A DNA stretch of 49,032 nucleotides from Mycobacterium attenuatum. GTDB taxonomy: Bacteria > Actinomycetota > Actinomycetes > Mycobacteriales > Mycobacteriaceae. A model generated the notes under the pieces. That model saw only the letters and a program-made list of their open reading frames with translations. It made no database searches and was not told the DNA's origin. The translations under genes were made by a program, and so were the position numbers. Of the stretch, positions 34,135 through 43,064 are shown piece by piece. The first letter of the stretch is position 1. Each line of letters starts with the position of its first letter. Where the stretch lies: positions 1 through 49,032 of the forward strand of contig NZ_UPHT01000163.1 in assembly GCF_900566085.1 (NCBI RefSeq). Reading direction: 5' to 3'.

Positions 34135-36276
34135 TTAACGCGGCAGGCCAAGCAGCCGCTCGGCGGCCAGCGTGAGCAGTATCTGCTCGGTTCCGCCGGC
34201 GATGGTGAGGCACCGGGTGTTGAGGAATTCGTATACCGCGTGGTTGTCCACCAGGCCGCCCCCCTCGGAGAGCTCCATCATGAATTCGGCCAGCGCCTGG
34301 CGGTAGCGGACCCCGATGAGTTTGCGCACGCTGGATTGCGCGCCCGGGTCCTGTCCACCGACGGCCAGTTGGGCGATGCGCTGATCCAGCAGCGCACCAC
34401 TTTGGGCGACGATGATCAACCTCGCCAACCGATCCTGCTGGGCGACGTCGGGCTCCGACCTTCCCAGCACCTCGAGCAGCTTCTCCATGGGGTTTCCCAG
34501 CGCGGTACCGCTGGCCATCGCCACCCGCTCGTTGGCCAGCGTGGTGCGCGCCAGCCGCCAGCCGTCGTTGACCGCACCGACCACCATCTCGTCGGGCACG
34601 AACACGTTGTCCAGAAAGACCTCGTTGAACAGCGCGTCGCCGGTGATTTCCCGCAGCGGCCGGATCTCGACACCGGGCGACGTCATGTCCACCAGGAAGT
34701 AGGTGATGCCCTTGTGCTTCGGCGCGTCCGGATCGGTTCTGGCCAGACACACGCCCCACTTGGCCAAATGCGCCTTCGACGTCCACACCTTCTGCCCGCT
34801 GAGCAGCCACCCCCCTTCCGTACGCACCGCTTTGGTGCGCAACGATGCCAGATCGGAGCCGGCGCCCGGTTCGGAAAACAGCTGGCACCAAAGGAACTCG
34901 CCACGCAGGGTGCCCGGGACGAAACGCTCGATCTGTTCGGGCGTGCCGTGCTCGAGAATGGTCGGCGCTGCCCACCAGCCGATCACCAGGTCCGGCCTGA
35001 TCACGCCCGCCGCGCTCAGTTCCTGATCGATCAGCAACTGCTCGGCGGCGGATGCGCCGCGTCCGTACGGCGGCGGCCAATGCGGCGCCAACAAGCCGGC
35101 ATCGGCCAGGGCAACCTGGCGCTTCTCCTGCGGCAGCGCCGCGACGCTGGCGACCGCGGCCGCGATCTCGGGACGCAGCTCTTCGACCCCGGCCAGGTCG
35201 ACGGTCAGCCGGCGGCGAACGCCGTCGCGGGTCAGCGCGGCAATGCGGCGCAGCCAGGGCTCGGCACCGCCGAGCAGCCGGCCGATGCCGTGTGCCCGGC
35301 GCAGGTACAGGTGCGCATCGTGCTCCCAGGTGCACCCGATGCCGCCGAGCACCTGGATGCAGTCCTTGACATTGGCCTTGGCGGCGGCGATACCAAGACC
35401 GGCGGCAACGGCGGCCGCGATGGCGAATTGGCGGTCGTCGGGGTCCCCAACTTCCCCGGCGGCCCGCGCTGCGTCGGCAGCGGCCACCTCGGCCTGCTCG
35501 GCGCGGCACAGCATTTCCGCACACAGGTGCTTGACCGCCTGGAAGCTGCCGATCGGCTTGCCGAATTGCTCACGAACCTTGGCATAGGCCACGGCGGTAT
35601 CCAGCGCCCACCGGGTCACTCCGGCGGCCTCGGCGGCCAGCAGGGTGGCCGCCAGGTTCTCGATGCGCCCCCGGGAGTCCGCGATCACGATGGCCGGCAC
35701 CGACGTCAGCACCACTTTCGCCAGCGGCCGCGAGAAGTCGGCGGCCCGCAACGGCTCGGTCTGCACGCCCTCAGCGGTGGCATCGACCAGCAGCCACCGC
35801 CCGCCGGCCGGCATCAGCAACACCGCATCGACGGTGGCTCCAAGCACCCACGGAAGGGTCCCCGACGCTGTTTGCGTCTGGGCGTCGAATTGCACGTCGC
35901 CCTCGAGTGCCAGCCCGGCGACGCGTTCGCCGGCGACCAGGCCGGCCAGCAATTCGGGATCCGGCACCACCAGGCCGGCCAGCGCGGTGGTCACCACCGG
36001 GCCCGGCACCATAGCCTTGCCCGTCTCCGCAACCATGGCGCACAGGTCTTCGAACGTGCCGCCGGCGCCGCCGCGATCCTCCGGCACGGCAACGCCGAAC
36101 ATTCCCAATTCGGCCAGGCCCGCGAACACCGGCCGCCAGGCGTCGGGGCTGCCTTGTTCTACGGCTTCCATGGCACGCGCCGCCGCTGTCGCAGCTTCTC
36201 CGGAGGCCGAAGTGCGGGCCCAGTCACGCACCAACTCGCGAGCCGCGAGTTGTTCGTCGGTGACGATCGTTACCAC
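34135..36276 (-). CDS. fadE34: FadE34 (ChsE3), fused acyl-CoA dehydrogenase
   Basis: This 713-residue protein holds two ACAD modules. The N-terminal half has PEDRGGAGGTFEDL and KVREQFGKPIGSFQAVKHL. The C-terminal half, from about 340, has LFSEPGAGSDLASL, GQKVWTSKAHLA, ANERVAMASG and GGTEQILLTLAAERLLGLP. This fusion replaces the alpha2beta2 assembly of other sterol ACADs. Its M. tuberculosis counterpart Rv3573c dehydrogenates the five-carbon side-chain CoA thioester of cholesterol or bile acids. GTG 36276 follows GGGAGGG. It is divergent from kstR across a perfect KstR operator. In M. tuberculosis it is next to Rv3572. Confidence 0.95.
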   Translation of the reverse strand: MVTIVTDEQLAARELVRDWARTSASGEAATAAARAMEAVEQGSPDAWRPVFAGLAELGMFGVAVPEDRGGAGGTFEDLCAMVAETGKAMVPGPVVTTALAGLVVPDPELLAGLVAGERVAGLALEGDVQFDAQTQTASGTLPWVLGATVDAVLLMPAGGRWLLVDATAEGVQTEPLRAADFSRPLAKVVLTSVPAIVIADSRGRIENLAATLLAAEAAGVTRWALDTAVAYAKVREQFGKPIGSFQAVKHLCAEMLCRAEQAEVAAADAARAAGEVGDPDDRQFAIAAAVAAGLGIAAAKANVKDCIQVLGGIGCTWEHDAHLYLRRAHGIGRLLGGAEPWLRRIAALTRDGVRRRLTVDLAGVEELRPEIAAAVASVAALPQEKRQVALADAGLLAPHWPPPYGRGASAAEQLLIDQELSAAGVIRPDLVIGWWAAPTILEHGTPEQIERFVPGTLRGEFLWCQLFSEPGAGSDLASLRTKAVRTEGGWLLSGQKVWTSKAHLAKWGVCLARTDPDAPKHKGITYFLVDMTSPGVEIRPLREITGDALFNEVFLDNVFVPDEMVVGAVNDGWRLARTTLANERVAMASGTALGNPMEKLLEVLGRSEPDVAQQDRLARLIIVAQSGALLDQRIAQLAVGGQDPGAQSSVRKLIGVRYRQALAEFMMELSEGGGLVDNHAVYEFLNTRCLTIAGGTEQILLTLAAERLLGLPR

Positions 36277-36338
36277 GTTCAGCCCTCCCCGTCGTCAAAT
36301 TCACCTGGCCGGAAACGTCGAGGGACATTCAAAGCCAC

Positions 36339-36352
36339 TAGAACGTGTTCTA
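36339..36352. promoter_or_regulatory. KstR operator between fadE34 and kstR
   Basis: TAGAACGTGTTCTA matches TnnAACnnGTTnnA fully and is itself a near-perfect palindrome. It lies between the divergent starts of fadE34 and kstR, consistent with autoregulation of kstR and repression of fadE34. Confidence 0.92.
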
Positions 36353-36493
36353 ATAGTGACAATGATCAACCGTCAAGTCGACAGCTATTAGGCCAGTACA
36401 CGACGTTGTCCCGGCGACCTGGAGGTGGGAAATTCACGCACAGCATGCGTATCGTTTGCCGGCGACTCGCCCGGGAAAGGAGTTGCGCGCCAC

Positions 36494-37156
36494 ATGTCTC
36501 CAGCGAACACAAGTCCGGGCCGCACTTCTGACACGCAACCGCGAGAGGTCATGAACGTGGCGGTATTGGCTGAGTCCGAGTTGGGTTCGGAGGCACAGCG
36601 CGAGCGTCGCAAGCGCATTCTCGATGCGACCATGGCCATCGCCTCGAAAGGCGGTTACGAGGCGGTGCAGATGCGCGCCGTGGCCGATCGGGCCGATGTC
36701 GCCGTCGGCACGCTGTACCGCTATTTCCCGTCGAAGGTGCATCTGCTGGTGTCGGCACTGGGCCGCGAATTCAGCCGGATCGACGCCAAGACCGACCGCT
36801 CCGCGCTGACCGGCGGTACTCCATACCAGCGGCTCAGTTTCATGGTCGGCAAGCTCAATCGAGCGATGCAGCGCAATCCCCTGCTGACCGAGGCGATGAC
36901 ACGCGCCTACGTCTTTGCCGATGCATCGGCGGCCAGCGAGGTCGACCAGGTGGAAAAGCTCATCGATTCCATGTTCGCCCGCGCCATGGCCGACGGTGAG
37001 CCGACCGAGGATCAATACCACATCGCACGGGTGATCTCAGATGTGTGGTTGTCCAATCTGCTTGCGTGGCTGACCCGTCGCGCGTCGGCCACCGACGTGA
37101 GCAAGCGGCTGGATCTGGCCGTGCGGCTATTGCTCGGCGGTCAGGAGAGCGCCTAA
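36494..37156 (+). CDS. kstR: KstR, TetR-family repressor of cholesterol catabolism
   Basis: This is a 220-residue TetR protein. The DNA-binding domain is RERRKRILDATMAIASKGGY then VQMRAVADRADVAVGTLYRYFPSK; the ligand domain includes NRAMQRNPLLTEAMTRAYVF and RVISDVWLSNLLAWLTRRA. It represses the first part of cholesterol breakdown and is released by side-chain CoA thioesters. ATG 36494 is preceded by AAAGGAG at normal spacing; ATG 36551 (MNVAVLAESE) is an alternative nearer to the older 199-residue M. tuberculosis annotation. Three candidate operators are in the window. The LacI gene converges on its 3' end with two bases between them. Confidence 0.95.
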   Translation: MSPANTSPGRTSDTQPREVMNVAVLAESELGSEAQRERRKRILDATMAIASKGGYEAVQMRAVADRADVAVGTLYRYFPSKVHLLVSALGREFSRIDAKTDRSALTGGTPYQRLSFMVGKLNRAMQRNPLLTEAMTRAYVFADASAASEVDQVEKLIDSMFARAMADGEPTEDQYHIARVISDVWLSNLLAWLTRRASATDVSKRLDLAVRLLLGGQESA

Positions 37157-37158
37157 GC

Positions 37159-38244
37159 CTAAGCCCAAGCGGGGGGTCCGCAGGTGCGGCCCCGGATCAG
37201 CTCGGTATCGAGCAGCTCGACGACGGGCAGACCCGACCGCGGCGGCCGCTGCAGCAGTTCACCGGCACGTCTGCCTTTCTGCAGACTCGGCTGAGACACC
37301 GTGGTGAGCCCGCGGCTGATCGCTTCCGGCACGCCGTCGAACCCGGTGACCGTCATCTGGCCCGGCACGTAAATCCCATGTCCGCGAAGGTAATCCATGG
37401 CCGACAGCGCCAAGATGTCGGCGGTGCACATCAGCGCGGTGATCCGCGGGTTGGCCGTCAGCGCCACCTTGGCGGCAGCACCGCCCGACGTCGGCAGGTG
37501 TTCGTCGCTTTCCACCACGGTCAGCGAATCCGGGTCGGCGCCGGCGGCCGTCATCGCATCCCAGACGCCAACGATGCGCTCGCGTTGCACGTCGAAGGCC
37601 GGCGACTGCAGCCGCTCCGCGTCGACCAGGCCCTGGCGGCGGTCGTGGCCCAGCCGCATGGTCAGCAGCCCGATGTCGCGGTGCCCCAACCCGAGCACGT
37701 GGTCGGCGATCTTGCGCATCGCCGCCCGGTCGTCGATGCCGACCCGGGATACTCCGGGAAGGTCCTTCGGCTGGTCGACCACCACAACCGGCAACCGCCG
37801 CTGCAGAACCACCTGCAGGTAAGGGTCGTCGTCGCAAGCCGAATACACCACGAAGCCGTCGACCCCGGCGCTGAGCACGGCGGTAGTGCCATCCTCCAGG
37901 CTGCGGCTGGCCCCGACCGCGACCAGTAGCAGGCCCTGACCCAGCTCCTCGCACGATTGCGCCACTCCTGCCACGAAATCCCGCGCTGCCGGGTCGGAGA
38001 AGAAGTAGGTCAACGGCTCGGCCATCACCAAGCCGACGGCTCCGGCTTTGCGGGTCCGCAGCGATCGCGCCACCGGGTCGGGTCCGGCATAACCCATCCG
38101 TTTAGCCGTGGCCAGCACCCGGTCACGCAGTTCGGTGGAAAGCTGATCCGGCCGGTTGAACGCATTGGAAATGGTGGTGCGCGACACCTTGAGCTCAGCA
38201 GCCAGTGACGCCAGAGTCGCCCGCCGGCGAGGTGAGGGGCCCAC
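37159..38244 (-). CDS. LacI-family transcriptional regulator (Rv3575c counterpart)
   Basis: The product has 361 residues with the N-terminal LacI helix-turn-helix TLASLAAELKVSRTTISNAF and a periplasmic-binding-protein-like sensor domain (GAVGLVMAEPLTYFFSD, VDGFVVYSACDDDPYL, LMCTADILALSAMDYL, MTVTGFDGVPEA). GTG 38244 gives MGPSPRRRATLAS, the N-terminus expected for Rv3575c; ATG 38319 in the same frame would add 25 residues overlapping the lppH promoter area. Such regulators usually sense sugars or nucleosides, but the ligand is unknown. It lies back to back with lppH. Confidence 0.9.
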   Translation of the reverse strand: MGPSPRRRATLASLAAELKVSRTTISNAFNRPDQLSTELRDRVLATAKRMGYAGPDPVARSLRTRKAGAVGLVMAEPLTYFFSDPAARDFVAGVAQSCEELGQGLLLVAVGASRSLEDGTTAVLSAGVDGFVVYSACDDDPYLQVVLQRRLPVVVVDQPKDLPGVSRVGIDDRAAMRKIADHVLGLGHRDIGLLTMRLGHDRRQGLVDAERLQSPAFDVQRERIVGVWDAMTAAGADPDSLTVVESDEHLPTSGGAAAKVALTANPRITALMCTADILALSAMDYLRGHGIYVPGQMTVTGFDGVPEAISRGLTTVSQPSLQKGRRAGELLQRPPRSGLPVVELLDTELIRGRTCGPPAWA

Positions 38245-38396
38245 GTTCGGTGAGGCTACAGCGGGTCCGTCGGCCCGGCCACGCGACAGTTGCGCCGCCT
38301 GCTCGCGCGGCCTCGGCACCCTGGCGTTTATGCTGGTCGCGGACGGTCCGCGGCGGTGGGCACGGCGCCGGATCGGCCACAGTCAGGCGTCGCAAC

Positions 38397-38402
38397 GGGG
38401 AG
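38397..38402 (+). promoter_or_regulatory. Ribosome binding site that sets the lppH start
   Basis: GGGGAG lies six bases before GTG 38409. It favours this start over the in-frame ATG at 38421 and the many earlier in-frame starts that overlap the LacI gene. Confidence 0.6.
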
Positions 38403-38408
38403 CAGACA

Positions 38409-39119
38409 GTGCGCCAACAGATGGCCGCGCTTGCCGGGATGGCGGGCGCCTGCATGTTCGTCGCGGGGTGTACCAGCACCGTCGAGGGAAAGGCGGTGGC
38501 GGCCGACACGTCGGGACCGATCCAGACTCCGATATTGGTGAGCGCGCTTGACGGGCTGCTGCTCGACGTGAGCCAGGTCAGCAGCGAGCTGGGCGCGACA
38601 TCGATGACGGTGTGGTACCGGGCCAGGGCCATGTAGGACTGGTGCAAGAACGTCGCCGACCGGGATTGCCTCGCGGTGGACGGTCCGGCGCAGGACACGG
38701 TGTATGCCGGCAGCGGTTGGACCGCGGTGCGCGGCCAGCGGCTCGACGACAGCGTCGACGATTCGAAGAATCGCCAGCATTACGCCATTCAGGCGATCGT
38801 CGCGTTCCCGACCGCCCACGATGCCTCGGCGTTCTACACCACGTCGGTGCAGAGCTGGAAAAACTGTTCGAACCGCCGGTTCGACGACGTCGCTCCCGAC
38901 GAACCCACCACTGTCTGGACCGTCACCGACGTCGTCACCGAAAACGGCACGCTCAGCACCTCACAACTGCAGGAAGGCGGCGACGGCTGGAACTGTCAGC
39001 GCGCGCTGACCGTGCGCAACAACGTCGCCGTCGACGTGGCGACGTACGCCTACAGTCAAAAGGGTTCGGCGGCAGTCCACATCGCCGAGCAGATTGCGGC
39101 CAGGGCCGCCAGACACTGA
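38409..39119 (+). pseudogene. lppH: LppH-like lipoprotein, PknH-type sensor domain, interrupted by one in-frame TAG
   Basis: A single frame from GTG 38409 to TGA 39117-39119 encodes 236 residues, the length of lppH (Rv3576) in M. tuberculosis, except for TAG at 38634-38636 (codon 76). The N-terminus has a lipoprotein signal (LAGMAGACMFVAGC). The rest is the extracellular sensor-like domain found on PknH: ALDGLLLDVSQVSSELG, YAGSGWTAVRGQRL and GWNCQRALTVRNNVAVDV, with paired cysteines. The reading YRARAM-stop-DWCKN suggests a Trp codon (TGG) changed to TAG. Coding quality is unchanged on both sides, so the change is recent, a sequencing error, or read through. Confidence 0.82.
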
Positions 39120-39170
39120 CGGGGTCTTGTCGGCCACCTGGTCGCCGGCATCCCGCAATAAGCTAAGGAC

Positions 39171-39929
39171 GTGGTTTCCATCGACCTCAACGCCGACCTC
39201 GGCGAAGGATTCGGCGCGTGGCAGCTGGGTGACGACGACGCCATGCTCGCAATCGTCACCAGCGCCAACGTCGCGTGCGGCTTCCATGCCGGAGACCCGG
39301 CCGGGCTGCTGCGGGTCTGCCGGTCGGCGGCAGAACGCGGCGTGCGGATCGGCGCCCAAGTCGGCTACCGCGACCTGTCGGGGTTCGGCAGGCGCTTCAT
39401 CGACGTCGACCCCGAGGATCTGCTTGCCGAGGTCGTGTATCAGATCGGCGCGCTGCAGGCCATCGCACAGGCCAGTGGCTCAGCGGTTTCCTACGTCAAA
39501 CCCCATGGCGCACTGTACAACACGATCGTCACCCACCGCGAGCAGGCGGCCGCCGTGGCTGCGGCGGTGCGGATGGTCGACCCGGCGCTGCCGGTGCTGG
39601 GTATGACGGGATCGGTGTTTTTCAACGAGGCCACCCGCCTCGGCCTGCGCACGGTTGCCGAGGCGTTCGCCGATCGCGCGTATACGCCTGGCGGACAGCT
39701 ACTTTCACGCCGCCAACCCGGCGCGGTATTGGACGACGTCGCGGCGATCGCCGAGCGCGCGTTGACTATGGTGGCTACCGGCGCAGTCACCGCGGTCGAC
39801 GGCACACCCGTCCCCATCACCGTGGAATCGCTGTGCGTGCACGGTGATTCACCGGGGGCGGTACAGATTGCAACAGCCGTACGAGACCGGTTGGCGGCCG
39901 CGGGCACCGAGATCAAGGCGTTCTGCTGA
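39171..39929 (+). CDS. pxpA: 5-oxoprolinase subunit A (LamB/YcsF family)
   Basis: The product has 252 residues with the family signatures SIDLNADLGEGFGAW, NVACGFHAGDP, GAQVGYRDLSGFGRRF, VKPHGALYN and EAFADRAYTPGGQLLSR. PxpA works with PxpB and PxpC to open 5-oxoproline with ATP. No pxpB or pxpC is adjacent, so it is an orphan here unless they are elsewhere. GTG start at 39171. The downstream MBL gene begins on the last base of its stop codon (TGATG), so the two are coupled. I recall no such gene between Rv3576 and Rv3577 in M. tuberculosis. Confidence 0.9.
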   Translation: MVSIDLNADLGEGFGAWQLGDDDAMLAIVTSANVACGFHAGDPAGLLRVCRSAAERGVRIGAQVGYRDLSGFGRRFIDVDPEDLLAEVVYQIGALQAIAQASGSAVSYVKPHGALYNTIVTHREQAAAVAAAVRMVDPALPVLGMTGSVFFNEATRLGLRTVAEAFADRAYTPGGQLLSRRQPGAVLDDVAAIAERALTMVATGAVTAVDGTPVPITVESLCVHGDSPGAVQIATAVRDRLAAAGTEIKAFC

Positions 39930-40849
39930 TGCGGCTGAAACTCGGTCGCCCCGACCTGGCCTGCTATGCTCGCCGGTTCACTGTGCCTGCGGCCCAACCG
40001 GATTCGCCGGTATCAGTGCTGTGGATGGGTGTGAGCACGCTGCTGCTCGACGACGGCTCCTCAGCGCTGCTGACCGACGGCTTCTTCTCCCGGCCCAGCC
40101 TGGCGCAGGTGGCCGCGGCCAAAGTAGCACCGTCGCCGGCACGGGTAGACGGCTGCCTGGCCCGGGCCAAGGTGTCGCGGCTTGCGGCCGTCATCCCGGT
40201 GCACACCCACATCGACCACGCGATGGACTCCGCGCTGGTAGCCGAGCGCACCGGCGCGCACCTGGTCGGCGGTGAGTCGGCGGCCAATGTCGGACGCGGC
40301 CACGGGTTGCCCGAGGACCGGCTGGTGGTCGCCGTCCCCGGGCAGCCGATCGAGTTGGGCTCCTACGAAGTGACCTTGGTGGAGTCGCAGCACTGCCCGC
40401 CCGACCGATTTCCCGGGGTGATCGGCGCACCGGTGGTGCCGCCGGTGCGGGCATCGGCCTATCGCTGCGGTGAAGCGTGGTCCACGCTGGTACACCACCG
40501 GCCGTCGGGCCAGCGGCTGTTGATCCAGGGCAGCGCCGGTTTCATCAAGGGTGCCCTGGACGGGTACCGGGCCGATGTCGTCTACCTCGGTGTCGGCCAG
40601 CTGGGCCTGCAGCCGCGGTCCTATCTGGTCGACTACTGGGCCGAGGTGGTGCGCGCGGTCGGCGCCCGCCGAGTGATCCTGGTTCACTGGGACGACTTCT
40701 TCCGCCCACTGTCAAAACCCTTGCGCGCCATACCGTATGCGGCCGACGACCTGGACGTGTCCGTCCGGGTCCTCGACGAGCTGGGCGCAGCGGACGGCAT
40801 CGCGGTGCAGATGCCGACGGTGTGGCGGCGCGAGGACCCTTGGCAGTGA
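39929..40849 (+). CDS. MBL-fold metallo-hydrolase (Rv3577 counterpart)
   Basis: This is a 306-residue metallo-beta-lactamase-fold protein. Its metal motif H-x-H-x-D-H is His92, His94, Asp96, His97 (PVHTHIDHAMDS), with later VESQHCPPDRF and VHWDDFFRPL that may supply further ligands. No secretion signal is visible. The substrate is unknown. ATG overlaps the pxpA stop by one base; the arsB2 gene follows after 13 bases, making a pxpA-MBL-arsB2-araC-VOC run on one strand. Confidence 0.85.
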   Translation: MRLKLGRPDLACYARRFTVPAAQPDSPVSVLWMGVSTLLLDDGSSALLTDGFFSRPSLAQVAAAKVAPSPARVDGCLARAKVSRLAAVIPVHTHIDHAMDSALVAERTGAHLVGGESAANVGRGHGLPEDRLVVAVPGQPIELGSYEVTLVESQHCPPDRFPGVIGAPVVPPVRASAYRCGEAWSTLVHHRPSGQRLLIQGSAGFIKGALDGYRADVVYLGVGQLGLQPRSYLVDYWAEVVRAVGARRVILVHWDDFFRPLSKPLRAIPYAADDLDVSVRVLDELGAADGIAVQMPTVWRREDPWQ

Positions 40850-40862
40850 AGAGCTTTGCGCG

Positions 40863-42107
40863 TTGACTCTCGTCGTTGCGCTGTTGCTGCTTGCTGTCGT
40901 CCTGGGTTTCGCGGTCGCCCGTCCGCGCGGTTGGCCCGAGGCGCTGGCGGCAGTTCCCGCGGCCGTCATCCTGATCGGGATCGGCGCGATTTCACCACAG
41001 CAGGCGGCCGCCCAGGTTGCCGGGCTGGCACGGGTGGCCGCATTCCTGGGCGCCGTGCTGGTACTGGCCAAGCTGTGCGACGACGAGGGCCTGTTCGAGG
41101 CCGCCGGAGCGGCGATGGCGCGAACCAGCGCCGGATCGCACGGGCTGCTGCGGCACGTGTTCGTCATCGCCGCCGTCATCACCGCGGTGCTCAGCCTGGA
41201 TGCCACCGTGGTGTTGCTGACCCCGGTGGTGCTGGCAGTCGTACGGCGGCTGCGGCCTCCGGTGCGCCCCTACGCCTACGCCACCGCACACCTGGCCAAT
41301 GCCGCGTCGCTGCTGCTGCCGGTGTCGAACCTGACCAATCTGCTGGCCTACCACGTCGCCGGGATCCCGTTCATCAAGTTCACGCTGGTGATGGGGCTAC
41401 CGTGGCTGGCCGCGGTCACGGCGGTCTACGCGGTGTTTCGGTGGTTCTTCGCCCGGGACCTGCGCGTTGCGCCGGACCCCGAGCTACTCGGGCCGCCGCC
41501 GCGGCCGCCGGTATTCGTGTTGGTGGTCGTGGCGCTGACCCTGGCCGGGTTCGTGATCGCCGAGGCGGCGGCGGTGGCGCCGGCGTGGGCCGCGTTGGCC
41601 GGCGTCTCGCTGTTGGCGCTGCGCAGCCTCCGCCGTGGGCACACGTCGGTGCCGGAGATCGTGCGTTCGGCGAACGTCGCGTTCCTGGTCTTCGTGCTGG
41701 CGCTGGGGGTCGTGGTGCAGGCCGTCATGCTCAACGGAGTCGGTACCGCCATGTCGGCGGTGTTGCCGTCCGGTTCGGGGCTGCCGGCGCTGCTCGGTAT
41801 CGCCGCAGTGGCAGCCGCGCTGGCCAACCTGGTCAACAACCTTCCGGCGACGCTGGTGTTGCTGCCGCTGGTGGCGGCCAGCGGACCGGTCGCGGTGCTG
41901 GCCGTGTTGATCGGGGTCAACATCGGTCCCAACCTGACCTACGTCGGTTCGCTGTCCAACTTGTTGTGGCGGCGAGTGCTGCGCCGCCACAACGTCGCGG
42001 CCGACGTCGGCGAGTACACCCGCCTCGGGCTGTGCACGGTGCCCGCCGCGCTGCTGGCGGCGGTGCTTGCGTTGTGGGCGAGCGCGCAGCTACTGGGTGT
42101 CCGATGA
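40863..42107 (+). CDS. arsB2: ArsB/NhaD-type membrane transporter (ArsB2, Rv3578 counterpart)
   Basis: This is a 414-residue integral membrane protein with about 10-11 hydrophobic segments, beginning TLVVALLLLAVVLGFAVA. Family-like motifs are SLDATVVLLTPVVLAV, NAASLLLPVSNLTNLLAY and NLVNNLPATLVLLPL, with GVNIGPNLTYVGSLSNLLW near the end. It was named for similarity to arsenite efflux proteins; the real ion is unproven and no arsR/arsC is nearby. The TTG start at 40863 gives the family length (413 in M. tuberculosis). Its TGA overlaps the AraC start. Confidence 0.88.
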   Translation: MTLVVALLLLAVVLGFAVARPRGWPEALAAVPAAVILIGIGAISPQQAAAQVAGLARVAAFLGAVLVLAKLCDDEGLFEAAGAAMARTSAGSHGLLRHVFVIAAVITAVLSLDATVVLLTPVVLAVVRRLRPPVRPYAYATAHLANAASLLLPVSNLTNLLAYHVAGIPFIKFTLVMGLPWLAAVTAVYAVFRWFFARDLRVAPDPELLGPPPRPPVFVLVVVALTLAGFVIAEAAAVAPAWAALAGVSLLALRSLRRGHTSVPEIVRSANVAFLVFVLALGVVVQAVMLNGVGTAMSAVLPSGSGLPALLGIAAVAAALANLVNNLPATLVLLPLVAASGPVAVLAVLIGVNIGPNLTYVGSLSNLLWRRVLRRHNVAADVGEYTRLGLCTVPAALLAAVLALWASAQLLGVR

Positions 42108-42616
42108 ATTGTGCTGCCGAACCCGCCATACTGGACGACATGCCGCAGCCGCCTCCGGCCAGATACCTGCTGCGCGCCAAGGATTTCGTCGACGCGCGAT
42201 ACGCCGAACCGATCACCGTCGACGACATGGCCACGGCGGCGGGGCTGTCACGCGCTCACTTCAGCCGCATGTTCACCCGGACATTTGGCGAGTCTCCCCG
42301 CGCCTATCTGCAGACCCGCCGGCTGGAGCGGGCCGCGGCGCTGCTGCGCTACACCGACAGGTCAATCGCGGAGGTCTGCGTCATGGTCGGTCTGCACAGC
42401 GTCGGCTCCTTCACCAGCAGCTTCGCCCGGGTTTACGGCAAGCCGCCGGCCGCCTACCGCGCCAGGCTGCCGCCGGCGGCGCTGCACGCCCGGGTACCGC
42501 ACTGCATCTTGCGATCCCACACCCGGCCACCGGCCGACAGCAGAGTCTCGCCCCAAGCCAGCACACGGGGAGAAGACGCCGGACGCGCCGACCATCTAGC
42601 GTCATTCCCATGTTGA
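42104..42616 (+). CDS. AraC-family regulator, DNA-binding domain only
   Basis: The product has 170 residues. Residues about 15-120 form the two-HTH AraC domain: FVDARYAEPITVDDMATAAG, LSRAHFSRMFTRTFGESPRA, LERAAALLRYTDRSIAEVC and VGLHSVGSFTSSFARVYG. There is no sensor domain; the last about 50 residues are Pro/Arg-rich and look disordered. ATG 42104 overlaps the arsB2 stop; ATG 42140 (MPQPPPARYLL) is an equally good start. Its 3' end overlaps the next gene by seven bases. Short AraC proteins next to glyoxalase-fold genes are a recurrent actinobacterial pair. Confidence 0.85.
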   Translation: MNCAAEPAILDDMPQPPPARYLLRAKDFVDARYAEPITVDDMATAAGLSRAHFSRMFTRTFGESPRAYLQTRRLERAAALLRYTDRSIAEVCVMVGLHSVGSFTSSFARVYGKPPAAYRARLPPAALHARVPHCILRSHTRPPADSRVSPQASTRGEDAGRADHLASFPC

Positions 42617-43044
42617 AAATCGCAAGCGCCCAGCTATGGGTACACGACCAGGACGCGGCACTGAAATTCTGGACCGAAAAGGTCGGCATGGAAGTGCGCC
42701 AGGATGTTTCGCTGCCGGAGCTTGGTGGCTTCCGCTGGCTGACCGTTGGACCGCCCGGCCAGGATGACGTGTCCATCGTCTTGATGGACGTCCCCGGCCC
42801 GCCCATGCTGGATGAGGCCACGCGCCAACAAGTCCGCGATCTGATGGCAAAAGGCTTCGCCGGCACGGTGTTTCTCACCACCGACGACTGCCAGGCCAGT
42901 TACCGGGAGCTGACGGCCCGCGGGGTCGAGTTCACCGAGCCGCCCGAACAGCGGCCGTACGGCATCGATTCCGGCTTCCGCGATCCATCCGGTAACAGCG
43001 TCCGGCTCACCCAGTTGACGGACATGTCCGCCTGGGCCAGCTAG
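42610..43044 (+). CDS. VOC-superfamily (glyoxalase/bleomycin-resistance-fold) protein
   Basis: This is a 144-residue single-chain VOC protein: KIASAQLWVHDQDAALKFWTEK, VGMEVRQDVSLPELGGFRW, VFLTTDDCQASYRELTARGV and YGIDSGFRDPSGNSVRL. The substrate is unknown; such proteins bind or modify small electrophiles or antibiotics. It starts inside the end of the AraC gene, so the two are translationally coupled. A strong terminator follows 20 bases after its stop. Confidence 0.87.
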   Translation: MLKIASAQLWVHDQDAALKFWTEKVGMEVRQDVSLPELGGFRWLTVGPPGQDDVSIVLMDVPGPPMLDEATRQQVRDLMAKGFAGTVFLTTDDCQASYRELTARGVEFTEPPEQRPYGIDSGFRDPSGNSVRLTQLTDMSAWAS

Positions 43045-43064
43045 CTGACGCCGCCACAGTCCCG

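Noticed and set aside
33583..36531. 982-codon plus-strand frame
   Set aside because: It is antisense to mpt83 and fadE34, both with full family signatures. High-GC codon bias opens the opposite strand. No recognisable domain.
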